Source: Tetrahymena thermophila SB210 (Eukaryota > Ciliophora > Oligohymenophorea > Hymenostomatida > Tetrahymenidae). From it: a DNA stretch of 64,000 nt. Under the pieces are notes generated by a model. That model worked only from the letters and a program-made list of their open reading frames with translations. It ran no database searches and was not told the origin of the DNA. Made by a program: the position numbers and the translations under genes. This document shows, in pieces, positions 1 to 12,100 of the stretch; position 1 is the stretch's first letter, and every line of letters starts with the position of its first letter. The stretch is taken from NCBI RefSeq assembly GCF_000189635.1, contig NW_002476481.1:930001-994000 (forward strand), written 5' to 3'.

Positions 1-2749
1 GAGTTGTTAAGCTTTGCGATTTTGGTTTGGCTAAAAAAACTTAAAGTGCATAGTATTCTATGTAGTTTTCAGCAGCAGGTCCTAAGGGAGTTTTCGCTTA
101 TTTCCCTCCAGAGGTTCTCAAAGAAGGATCATAAGAAGTGAAACAAAGCAAAGAGGCAGACATATGGGCATTGGGTATATGCCTGAAACTATTTGGTGGG
201 CTTCAGATCCAAAAAGTTATGTATTTAGTTAGTTGCTCTGAATTTGATAAATTGATTGCTTTTGATTCTCCTAATCTTGATGCAAAATGTAATAAACTCA
301 TTCAATATATTTTAATATGCGATCCTAAACAAAGACCAAATATAAATCAAATTCGTGAAAAGATGCATTAATGGTTTATTGAAAATATTGATGATGAAGG
401 AAACTAGTTTGAGGAAGAGCAAGATTTTATGAAGCATCCTTCAATCAACGATGATAGTGAATAAAGTTAAGCAAGCACTAATATTATTATTTCTAGCAAA
501 TCAAGCAAATAATCTTCTTAATTTTTAAATTCTACTTAATAAGATGAATTCAGCAATATCTTCTCCAATAACTTAAAAAGTAATAACTCAAATCAGTACT
601 CCAATAATTCTAAATAGTATTCAAATAATTCCAAATAGTATTCTAATAATTCCAAGTAGTTCTCTAATAACTCTAAGTAATTTAAATCTTCTGGAGCAAG
701 TTCTAGATTAATAGACTTTAACTATTTGGAGGCTGATAGTTTGATTGAAAAGTACAAAAAAAACTTAAAAAATAGTCCAGATAATATTAATTATTTGATA
801 ACCCTAGGATTTCTCGAAGCTTGTGCAAATTGTAACTTTAAAAAGGCTGAATAATATTTCTAAGATGCGCGTGATATTGATGAAGATGATGTAGATTGCA
901 TGCTTGGATAGTCTCACATTATTATCTTGAATTGCTTGAAGCGCAAATATAAACTTATTCAAAACTATTTAGACAAGTGCTTAACTATTTAATAAAATTA
1001 CTGGAGAATTCATTACTATCAATCTTGGTTGTATTTCTTGTAATAAAAATATTAACTATCAAACGAATCTTTGCAAACAGCTTTAGGTCTAGAGCTTAAT
1101 TCACCTTAAATTTACTCACTAAAAGCAGTTTTATCTTGTATTTAAGGAAATAACTAGCTTGGCTTGAGTGAAATCGAGAAGGCTATTTAACTAAATAAGG
1201 ACTAAAACGATCCACAAATCTTATTTAGAAAAGGATATATTTATCATAAAATTTTGAAAAATTAGAAGGAATCTTTAGCTGCTTATAAAGAGGCTCTAGA
1301 TATTTGCTAAAAAGATATGATGACTTTATTTAACATTACATAACTTTACAATGAATAACAGAATAATATTTAAGCAGAAAGTTTTGGACAAAAGGCTCTT
1401 CAACTTTATCCTAATAGTAGTTACATAAACTACCTCCTTGGAAGTATATAACAATCTAAAGATGTGGCTATCAAGTATTATTAGAAAGCAGTGGAAGCAG
1501 ACTCTGGAGATATTGATTCTTTAGAAGCTATTGCAAAAATCTATGTGGAAAGAAATTTATATCCTCAAGCAATTTAATATTACGAAACAATTTTAGAATC
1601 TGATGTTGTGAATGTAGATCTTCTTATTTAAATTGGATACTTAGAAATGGAAAAAACAAAAAGATATGACAGAGCTTAAATTTACTACAAAAGAGCCTTA
1701 GAACAAAATCCTAACATGGTTAACGCATAGATTTGTTTAGGTTTTATTCATAAGTAGAAAAACGAAGATTAATTAGCTGCTTAGGAATTCTAAAAAGCTA
1801 TTCAAATCGACCCAAATAGCCATAGAGCATACTTGGAATTAGGAATTGTAAATCTAAAAATGAAGAAAGATGATGAAGCAATATCAAATTTTTTGAAAGC
1901 ATATAATTTAAATAAAGATGAACCTATAGCTTCTTTTTAACTTGGAATTATATACAAAGATAAAAAAATGTACCCTTAAGCAATACCATACTTTGAGAAT
2001 GCAATAAGAATAAATCCTAAAGATATTACCTCACTTCTTTTTGCAGCAAATTGTGAATATGAAATATGCCAAACAAGTGATAAGCTGATAAAGTATCTGA
2101 AAACTGCTCTTGAGTTAAATACAAACCTACCAGATGCATATAGAATGTTAGGAGACTGCTTTTATTAAAAGGATGATCGTTAACAAGCAGAATTTTATTT
2201 GCGCAAGACTATTGAATTTTCAAAAATTGGTCTTGAAAAAGCTTACTATCAATTGGGCTAGATAAAAACTGATCAAGAAAAATTAGATGAATGCATCTAT
2301 TTCTATAGGAAATGTCTAGAATTTAATCCAAATCATTTTGGAGCTAATTATTTTATTGCTATGGCTTACCGTGATAAAGATGCATATTAAATTGTATTTA
2401 GCATTTCTTAAAAGCACTTACTTTAGATCCTAAACATATATCTACTACTTTTAACTTAGGATATTGTTATAGAAATGGTTTCAAAAACCTTTAGCTCGCT
2501 AAAGAATATTACTAAAGAACAATTTAACTTGACCCAAAACATTTTTTATCTTACTACAATCTAGGAGGGATTTATGAAGACTAACTTAATGTTAGAGCAG
2601 CTTATGAGAGTTACCAGAAAGTGTTAGAGCTAAACCCAAATTACAAGAATGCAAAAAAATGTTAAGATTATATCAACTAGAATTAAAGATACGTAAAAAA
2701 TCTGATAAGAAGTGAGCAATCTCTATGCAAACAGTGTTCTATTTTCTGA
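1..2749 (+). CDS. Protein kinase-TPR fusion protein, 3' part (frame break near 2390)
   Basis: The window opens inside a protein kinase domain: from base 3 the frame reads VVKLCDFGLAKK, which carries the DFG motif. An activation-segment PPE (APE-like), DIWALGI (subdomain IX) and KQRPNINQI (subdomain XI Arg) follow. A Ser/Asn/Gln-rich linker with repeated QYSNNSK units comes next, then about 15 tetratricopeptide repeats such as YYKRALEQNPNMVNAQICLG. Kinase catalysis and TPR protein binding are family knowledge; the partner is unknown. The first frame runs cleanly to about base 2390 using TAA/TAG as Gln. The next TPR (LKALTLDPKHISTTFNLG) is one base out of phase and runs to TGA at 2747-2749. Adding one A near 2389-2391 would restore the repeat. 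The start lies upstream of the window. This may be a sequence error or a real break. Confidence 0.85.
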
Positions 2750-3847
2750 ACAAAACTCGAATAACAATCAATCATTTATTCAATTTATTTTTACCAATAA
2801 ATTTTGCTCTATTTAATGGTGTTTATCATACATAAGCTTGAATAATTTCAATTAACTAAATAAAATAATTTATTATTTATTTTCTTCATTTATATATGCA
2901 TTTGTTATATACAGTATAATAATTAATAAATAACTATAAATTTAAAATTAAAATAAAATACTCTCAATTAAATAAAATAATAAAAATAATTATTTTTTTT
3001 TTGTTTACTAAATCTTGAATAAGTTTTGAGCTTTATACCACCCTAAATCCTTTATACAAGTGTACAAGTTAGTGTAGGAGTAACACTATTTCTAGGTCTT
3101 TTTCTATATTCCTCTTTTATGTAAACCAGAAAAAATGAGGAATATAAAAAAATTTGTAAATGAATTTATCTTATTTTTTAATTAAAATTGAATTATTTTG
3201 AAAAAACATTTTAAAAGTTTTTAAAAATTATCTAGAGTTAAATGCATTTTTCATTTTGGATAGGCTATCTATACTAATGAATATTTAATTAAAAGAAATT
3301 TAGACAAATGTTTAGCTTAAAAAAAATTAGAATTTTTAGAAAAAAATATTGTTTGTACCTTCTTTTAATATTGTCTTAATTAATAAGAATTAGCAGTATA
3401 TAAAAATTCTCAAATCTAAAGATTTTAAAAACTAGTAGAATTTAAAAATCAAAAATCTCAATAATTTAACATGTTTATTGATTCATTTTTTAAAATACAA
3501 AATGTTTTTTTGTAAGTAAAATTTTATTAAGTTATCCATCACTCACTACTTGCTATAGTATGAACATTTTAAATATTTAAAGTTGAGAAAAGCAAATTTT
3601 AGATGATAGATTAAATTAAATTTAGGATTATTTATTTAATAAGAAATACATTGAAGAATAATTAAGAATTAATAAAATAATCTTAGTTCATAAATAAAAA
3701 TAAAGTATTTTAAGTTACAATTATTATCATAAATAATTTGAATAAAATCAATCAATAATTATATAATTCTAACTATAAAATAGCAACAATAAATAATTGA
3801 TTTTTTGTTTGTTATTTAGTTGACAGATTAACAGTTAAGTTGCTATT
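2750..3847. other. Intergenic AT-rich region between convergent genes
   Basis: No coding frame with protein-like composition was seen. It separates the 3' ends of two convergent genes and so should hold both 3' UTRs. The only structure I noticed is an imperfect hairpin at about 3101-3151. Confidence 0.6.
3101..3151. repeat. Imperfect inverted repeat (hairpin)
   Basis: The arm ttctatattcctctttt is matched downstream by the complement of aaaatgaggaatataaaa. The 10-base core tatattcctc/gaggaatata pairs perfectly around a short loop. It lies about 350 bp past the kinase stop codon. No function can be assigned. Confidence 0.5.
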
Positions 3848-6800
3848 TCATTATAAAAATCCAGATCTTTTCATGTGGAATTCCAGGTAATTTAATTCGT
3901 TGCTACTGTAAAGACCATTATGACCACAATCTAGTTGTAATAAGTAGCCAGCAGAATTTTCATACTGCTTATCTTTATTTGTAAAACTGTATTATGATGA
4001 TCCTTAATTTAATTCTTTATCATCGTTTTCTCCTCTACCAGACAAACAAATCTCAATGTCATCTTTAAATTTGAGTTATTCTGACTGCAAATCTCTGATA
4101 AGTTTTTCCTTAATTATGCTTAACTTACTGCATATTATTGATAAATCCAAATTAATCTAATAATTAAAATAATAAAAATTAATTATGTTTATTTATTTTA
4201 TTCATTTCAATTACTAATTTTTCAAAATAGTAATGTCCATCTGTTTTGTGTTGCTAATTCATATCTCTAAATTTTTTGATAGTCTCTTTCAGTTTTACCT
4301 AATTTATTATTGCATAATTTTGAATATAAAATATGATTTTATTTATTTTTGCTGTTACCAAACCATATTTTTTAAGTCCAAAAATATTTAAGTTCTTCTA
4401 AATGATGTATGTCTAAGGTTTTACACTTCCCCATTACCCCAAATTCAAGAAGAATTGCTTATATTAAAATTAATATTAAGTCTTATATTAGAAATAATTA
4501 TTTTACCTTAAATACATTGAATTGCAAATCAGGACGGAAGTTTGTGAAAACTCCAGAAAGAGGGAGCCCAGCTGAATCAAATTAGTCCATAACTGAAAAA
4601 CAATGAATAAGGAAGTCTTAGAATGCTCCATCAGATCTAACATCATCATTAAGATATTAAAGGTGAGATTTTTAGAAATCAGTCTTAGTGTTTGTTTCAG
4701 TGCTTGATTAACTGCTAACTGAGCTTGCGGCTGTGCTTTGTATTTCAAGAGAAACAAATTCGTTTTGTTTTTGCAGAATTGAAGTTTTTTCTAAAGAATT
4801 TTAGTTACTTTCATTTGGTGAAATTTAGTTATCATTATGATTTCCTTAGTATATCATTGATTAATCAGCATCATCGTAAGGTTATTTGATCATACTGGTG
4901 TTTAAAGTCATATCTAAGTTTATACTCTCATTCAAGTTTTAAGAATTTGTTTTTTCAATTTAATTTTCCTCTCCATCCACTATATTTTATGGATCAGAAT
5001 TAGATCTACGTATTTAAGAATTAGTTTTTCTATGCTTAGATGTTTAGCAAGTCGATTTACTGCTAGGATTTCTCTTTCCTCCTGAGCTTCTGTATTAGGA
5101 GACATCTTTAATTACTTCCATAATTCTACGAAGAGAATTAAATAGTGAAATAGTATCATTTTAAGAGAGTATGTCCTATGAAATTTCATTCAATCTAAAG
5201 TCAACTTCAAAGGCTTTCTTCATTTAGCTCTTCTTATCTTGGGCATATAAAGAAAGTCTTTCTTTCAAAGGCAAGCTGCTTCTAGATGAATGAGGAATTT
5301 TAGGAAAATCAATCATAGGTGTAGTGTTTAACTTGTTATTCAAAACTACATAATCCTTAGACACACCATTCTTAAGGCTTGCCATATATGGAATAACTTC
5401 ATCCTTTAAATCAAAGCTAATAAGCTTATTATTGATTTTAAAATTATAAAAATTTTAGCTTAAAATATAAAAAATAAACTGTAATTTTTAGTGAATGCTA
5501 AAAAAGTAAAAAAATTATAATTTAATGGTTTAAATAAGATGCAAAATAAATTTTTATTTTATTTTTTAAAAATACAAAAAATAATAAATTTCTTTCTTAA
5601 TAATTTAAATGAATTTCTAAATAAAACAATTTAATTCTATTTTCAAGCTTTAATTTGATTGAAATTAATTATGTTTTGTAAAATTTTCTTTGGATTTAAT
5701 TAATTGTAGAGTACTTATTAAATAATGGGTTAAAATATTTTTTTAAAAGTTTTGTTTGAAATATTAAAAAAATTTGATATATATTTTTTACTTTGTAACA
5801 ATCAGCCTTGACAAAAAAGGAGCTCATTTGAAAATCCCAATCAACTAACATTCTAAAGAGAGATTTAACTTTTGAACCATAAGCGTAGTTAGCGATGTCT
5901 GAAAATTAAGCAAAGGTTCTATCTGCTAATAAGAAATTGAGTTTCTTTGAGTTAGCAACATAGCATGCTACCATACCGCCAATACTTTAACCATGAATAC
6001 CAATTTAACCTGCCTGTAAATCTTATCTCAAATAATCAACTAAACATTCACAATCTTTAAAGAGATTCTAATTAATAAAATATTCTTTTTAACAGCAAAC
6101 AAGTCAATACCATGTAAACGATATTGAATAGATAAAATAATTATGCTTTTACCTAAGGTGTTGGAGTTCCTTCACTGCATCCATATCCTCTATAATTATA
6201 AACAACTAAATTGATACCTTTAGAAATATAATATTCTATCCAATCGCTCTAATTATTATAAATAATTATTATTAAAAATAATAAAAATTAAATAATATTT
6301 TAATATAAAAATACTTCATAAAAAAGACTTTCATAGTATCCTGCATTTGGATTGCAGTAAATAAGCGTTGGGAGTTCCTTTATTTTGTTGGTGACTTCAG
6401 TCTACAAATTAGATGCATCACCATAAATAATAAGACTTTTTTAATATATAATTATATTAACTAAATAAAATAGCTTTTAAGAGAAATCTATCTACCAATC
6501 AATAATTTTATTGTCAAATGACTTCAAGAATAGTCTTTTTGAATCAAATTGTTGCTCAATATCGCTTCTAAGCTAATTTTATTACAATTAAAATTAACAA
6601 AATGATAACTTCTGCTATAAATTATGTTTACTTAATCTAATGAACCTAAAGTCTTATTGTACATCCATCTATGAATTCTTTTATCGATAGGCTTTTATTC
6701 CAACAAGTCAAGATAAATAACCTTTATTGATTTATTTATTAATTTATCAATTAATTAATTTATTTAAATTTGTTAAAGTTAAAAATTATTTTTGACCTTT

Positions 6801-7868
6801 TAGAAAAGAATTTGAAAAGTTTTAATTTATTTTAATTTTGATAAAAATTACCTCCATTTTTTATAGCTAACGCTGTAGTTCCTCCAAATCTTGCCTTTCT
6901 GAAATCATTGATTTTGCTGATATAGATACATAATAAAGAAATGAATGAATAAATAAATTATGAATTTAAAAATAAATGATTGCCAAAAGGTTTTTTACAC
7001 TTAGAATTTACAGAAATTGTAAATAAAATAGTGTGTTAGTGTTTTATTCTGACCATTATTTTATTTATATAAAATTTCTTTGATAAGTTTAAAGGAGGTC
7101 AGTTTATAATTAGCTTTAGTAATCTAATAAAAATATGCATACTATTTTCAAATTAATTTCAAATAGGGTTTACATTTAATCAACTTTGACAGAAGCATTG
7201 GGTTGTCGAGCAGGTTATCTAATTAATATTAGCGATTATCATTTTCTCTATCTTCGTACTTAATCTAACTGAACAGAGTTACTATTTTGCTTAGTATTAC
7301 TTGAATGTTGCGTTAATCTTTATCTAAATTGTATGTTTCTCCCATGAAATTAAACGTTTGGGAAAGACCTGTTAAATTTTGTTTTATTGTGCAGATTTCT
7401 GAACAAGTATTCTGATTATAAATCATATCAATATCTTCTGTGCTATCAAGCATACATTCAACGATTTCCAGCAATTTCTGAACTTTCATTAATCCTCTTT
7501 TTGCAAATGTTTTGCAATAATTATTTTCTACACTCCTTTTCATCAAGAAGAAAGAACCTGGGAAAGCGATAAATCTGCATATCATTCTTAAGTTTCTGTA
7601 AATGCCATATAAAATAATCTATTTAATAAAATAGTTTGCTTAGCTAAAAATTTCTCTATCCATCAAAAACGAATTGTTCATCTAAATTTGTTAAACTTTT
7701 AATAAGGGAGTATATTACTAATATTGAAATAGGAGCTGGAAAGATAATGCAGAGCATAGAGTAAAAGAAATAAAATATGCCCCAAACACAGAAAAGTGTT
7801 GCCAGAAGAACTACTGTAACGAAAATCTTAGGATACTTCGTTATAATCTCATTTATCTTTCCTACCAT
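3848..7868 (-). CDS. ABHD16-like alpha/beta hydrolase, multi-exon membrane protein
   Basis: The model starts at ATG 7868 and ends at TGA 3848-3850. Exon 1 encodes a hydrophobic hairpin (VVLLATLFCVWGIFYFF and following). A 37-nt candidate intron (7682-7718) and a 275-nt intron (6899-7173) join in phase to the hydrolase exons. Those contain NYRGYGCSEGTPTPQN, the nucleophile elbow GIHGQSIGG (Ser), LLADRTF, the acid region LISFDLKDEVIPYMASLK and a C-terminal CGHNG with the likely catalytic His. The order, the GTPTPQN stretch and the N-terminal membrane hairpin resemble ABHD16 (phosphatidylserine lipase family). Between the Asp and the His sits an unusual insertion of more than 250 residues rich in Ser, Asn and Gln. 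Alternatively the 5' exons (7148-7868) are a separate gene and translation starts at ATG 6908. The hydrolase call is firm; the substrate is inference. Confidence 0.75.
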
Positions 7869-9176
7869 TTTGCTTAACTTATTTGATACTATTAACTACT
7901 TTTCTCTCTTACAATAACTATCTATCTATCTAACTATCTATCTATATATGTATCAATGCTATTTTCTTCTTTATAAAAATTTCTTGCCTACTCGAAATTA
8001 ATATTATTTAATATAAATTATTTTTTGAAATTACAAGCCTTTTTATTAATTTATTTAATCTTGCTGGTTTACAAATTTTGATTGTTAATTAATTAATTCT
8101 TTGGAATCTATCAAAAAAGCTACTAAGAAAAGCAATGTTAACAAATTTATAGCATAAAACAATTAAATAGTTTTTATATTTATTCAATTGTTTTGAAAAA
8201 TAAATTTATTTTAATTTTATATTAACAACAATGTAATTAATTGTTTTTAAAAGTCTTACTGCATTTATTACATATAAATATTGCATTTTTCTTTCACTCT
8301 AAAAATCCTACTTCATTTTTATTTTTAGTCTAAATTATTTACAAAGATAACTTCAGTAAATTTAAGTAGAATTTTATAAAAGTAAATTTGTTTAAAAACA
8401 CATTTACCAAAAATAGAATTGATATTAAATATTAATTAATATTATTTATTACTCAGAATAATTATTTTTAATTTAAAATATTCAATATGATAATTGAATT
8501 TTTTATTATTAATTTAAAGATATTTTGTTCTCAACTTTAAATAGATTTCCAAATTTTATTTAATTTTCAATAGTAAATAAGTTTATAATTGAATTTAAAT
8601 TGTATTTTAAAATAATTTTTGTATTCTTTTATAATTAATTGAAAAAAATATCAATTTATGAACAAATATAAATTATTTTGAAACTATTTAAAAGAATTAT
8701 TTTTTATTTTTTAATATGAAAATAAAGATAAAAAGGTTATCAACTAATTTATATTTGATTTGCTTAAAAGAAAACATTTTTAGTTTTTAGGTAAGTCTAT
8801 TTAGGTAAAGTATTTTATATTACAATTGATTGCTATGTTAAATTCTTTGTCAATTATTGAATCAGTTAATTTATGAATACAAGCAGGAAATTATTGAAGT
8901 TTGTCTAATATTTTTTAATTTAAATTATTAAAATCAAACACTGTTCTTTAATAATTTTATGTTTTTGGTATTGCTGGTGTACGCTTGCCAGCTGTAATTA
9001 TTCTATGATTGTATAATTGTTAAACACTAGTTAATATTCCAACAAATTCTAATTAAAGATATTGTTGTATTTATATTTAGAAGTAAAGAAAATTTCAAAA
9101 TCTAATTTTATAAATAGATAAAAGATAGAAAGTATTGATCATTTTATTTGTTGCATAAGTTAGTAACGAAAGTAAA
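7869..9176. other. Divergent intergenic region
   Basis: This AT-rich spacer lies between the start of the minus-strand hydrolase and the start of the plus-strand kinesin, so it should carry both promoters. Short CTAT runs occur at about 7915-7945. No convincing coding segment or named motif was found. Confidence 0.6.
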
Positions 9177-12100
9177 ATGGAAATAAATAAAAAGTCAGAG
9201 GAGTCTTCTATAACGGTCGTAGTGCGTTTCAAAAAAGAGAAAAATATTTCACATGTAAAACTGTTTATCTTTTTCTCAATTTTATAATATGTTCAATTAT
9301 GTTTTGGAAAATATATTAAGCAAATCCCAAAAAAAGAACACGAATGAAAGCAATTTTTTATTTTTGAACAAAATAAACCAAATTTTAAATAGGAAAACTA
9401 ATATAAAAATAGGAGAGTGATTGGAATATTGAAGAAGATATAGGTCAAGTAAGTATTACACTATAGACCAAGGGTTTGAAGAATTTTAAATTTGATGGAG
9501 TTACAGTAGATATGGATTAGAAATAGATTTACGACAACTTTGCTAAGCCATCAATCTTAAAATTGTAAAATCCATAAAAATTAGCAAGTTTACGTGTTAT
9601 TAAATGGATATTATTTAAGTTTGTAGGGGTTTAATGGGACGATATTCACTTATGGCTAAACTTCGAGTGGTAAAACATATACAATGTTAGGTCCAGAAGC
9701 AGTAACAGAAGCAATAATAAAGAATGTAAATAACATTCCAGCTGACGTCAAGCTATTGTTTGGTATAATGCCTAGAAGTATTTTCACAATATTTGATGGT
9801 ATCAATTAAGGAATAAAAGAAGGAAGCTAATTCATTTTAAAATGCAGTTATATCGAAATATATAATGAAAATATACACGATTTACTTTCAAAAGATCCTC
9901 AAGGGAATCTCAAAGTAAATTACTTTTATATAATTAAAACCAATAATAAATGAATGAATAACTAAGCAAAGTAATTCATTCTAAAATAAAAAAAATAAGA
10001 AGTAGCACATTTGCAACTGGAAGGAGTTAAATGGTTATAAATCCATCATAATTAAACTCTATTAAATAAATAATGATTTAATTACGTTTATTTTGGTTTA
10101 TTATGAAGCAAATCGCGCATTTAATTATTATTTATTTTCTAAAATTTCAGAATGCGTCATTGACATCACCAACGCTCGTTAAGAGCTAGTGAATTATTTA
10201 GTTTATTCTTTATTTAAATAAAGTTTAAATAGTAATCACCATGTTAAGTCCATATAAAAATTTATGCTAAAAGCCCTTAAAAATAAAATATTCTTAAACT
10301 AGTTAGTTATAAAATTTATTTTAATAAAGTTTAAAAAAAAAATGTTATAAATTTTATGCAAAAAGCCCTTAGAAAAAATATATTTTAAGAACAAATTAGT
10401 TATTTATTCTTTATTTAAATAAACTTTAAATAAAAAACAACATGTCAAAGCACATAAAAAATTTTATGCAAAAAGCTCTTATAAATAAAATATAAAAATA
10501 ATTAATTTATTTTACTGAATAATATTTATTTATTATTTAAAATTAATTAGCTGAGAGAGCATAAATTTCAAGGGTGGGTTATCGAAGGTTTAGAGGAAAA
10601 ATATATTAAAGAGCCAGAAGAGATTTTATACTGGCTTTCATACGGCACTAAAAATAGATCTGTGACAGCAACAAAAATGAATGAAAGAAGCAGCAGATCT
10701 CATACTGTGTTTACTCTTTCGCTAGAATAGAAATTATTTGATGGAACAAGCAGAAACAGTAAGATGAATTTAGTAGATTTGGCTGGAAGTGAGAGATTGG
10801 ATCAAGCTCAAACAACAGGCTAAGCTAAAGAAGAAACAAAAAACATTAATAGAAGTTTATATTATTTGTAATATTGTATCATAAATTTAAGTGAAAAAAA
10901 GAAGGGCACTGACGATAAGGATAAATACGTCAATTTTCGTAACTCTAAATTAACAAGAATTTTGAAAGATGCTTTGGGTGGAAATTCTAAAACAACTCTC
11001 ATTTGTGCTGCTAGCATGAATAAAATACACGAATAAGACACTTTAAATACATTATATTTTGCTTAAAGAGCTAAGCTAATCAAAAATAAGTTATCTAACA
11101 ATGTCAAAAGAAGCGTTGAGGAGCTTGAAACTCTGCTATAAGGTAGTTAAAGATCTTTGATGAGAGCTAAAAGACTGGTCAAAGATCTACTTGATGCAGC
11201 CAAGCAGACTGATTTCATGAGTACAATAGAAAAAATATCTGGGGTGTAAGAATTCCTTCAAGGAAATTCTAACAATATTGTTGTAGAAACAGAAATTGAG
11301 GTAAAACAAACTTTTAATTTCCTGTTAGATTCTATCTATCATTTATTTTTCTCCCATTAATTAAAAAATTTAAAATAAAGTTGAACAATTAATTAAGCTA
11401 TTTTTTATATTTTGAAATTTACAAAAAAAAAATATTTATCTAAACAGATTATTTTCATATAAATTAACCTCGCAGATTAATTAGTAGAAATAATTAATAA
11501 TTTTAATTAATTAAAAATTATAACTGATTTTCCAAAAGTTATCACAAAACTTAATTAAATAATTTCGAGATAGAGATGCTTATTATTAGATTATTATTGG
11601 GTATATTAAATAGCTGGTGTTATAGAATGTGTATAACTTTTATATATTAGAAAACGAAAAAATAAATAAATAAATTATTTATCAACTTTAATCATAATAT
11701 TTATGTTATTGAAAAAATTTAACAACTTTATTGATATTAAAAAAATTATTTATTATTTCTACTGAAATTTATAAAGGTTGTTTTGATTTAAAAAAATAAT
11801 TATTATTTAATTTAAAAATACTTTTAGAAAGAAGATGAATAAAATGAGTTAAGTGAACCAACAGAAGATCTTAATTAAAAATATGAATCACTTGTTGTAA
11901 AATTTTAAGAAATGGAAAAGCATTACAAAGAAGTAATTAGATAAACAGTAGAAGAAGTTGAAGAATTGAATAAAGTGAGATAACAAGAACTAGAAAGCTT
12001 AGAGGCATAAATACTAAGCAATGAATAGAGTTAAAAGGAAATAGAAAATTTAAATGAAATAATAATTTAACTATAGTAAAAGAATGAATTAGTTTACGAA

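Noticed and set aside
3000..3120. Possible tRNA or small RNA because of locally higher GC
   Set aside because: No cloverleaf arms, T-loop consensus or promoter boxes could be fitted; only a simple hairpin is present.
4503..4757. Minus-strand reading frame with Met start inside the ABHD16-like gene
   Set aside because: It is out of phase with the hydrolase exon that covers the same bases and gives DGAFQDFLIHCFSVMD and the in-phase splice to the next exon.
7387..7572. Plus-strand 61-codon frame
   Set aside because: It is antisense to exon 2 of the ABHD16-like gene, which has consistent splice phases.
10140..10200. Coding-like phrase CVIDITNARQELVNY within kinesin intron 3
   Set aside because: Kinesin motors continue directly from GNLKLREHK. 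Exons 9620-9914 and 10551-11300 join in phase without it.
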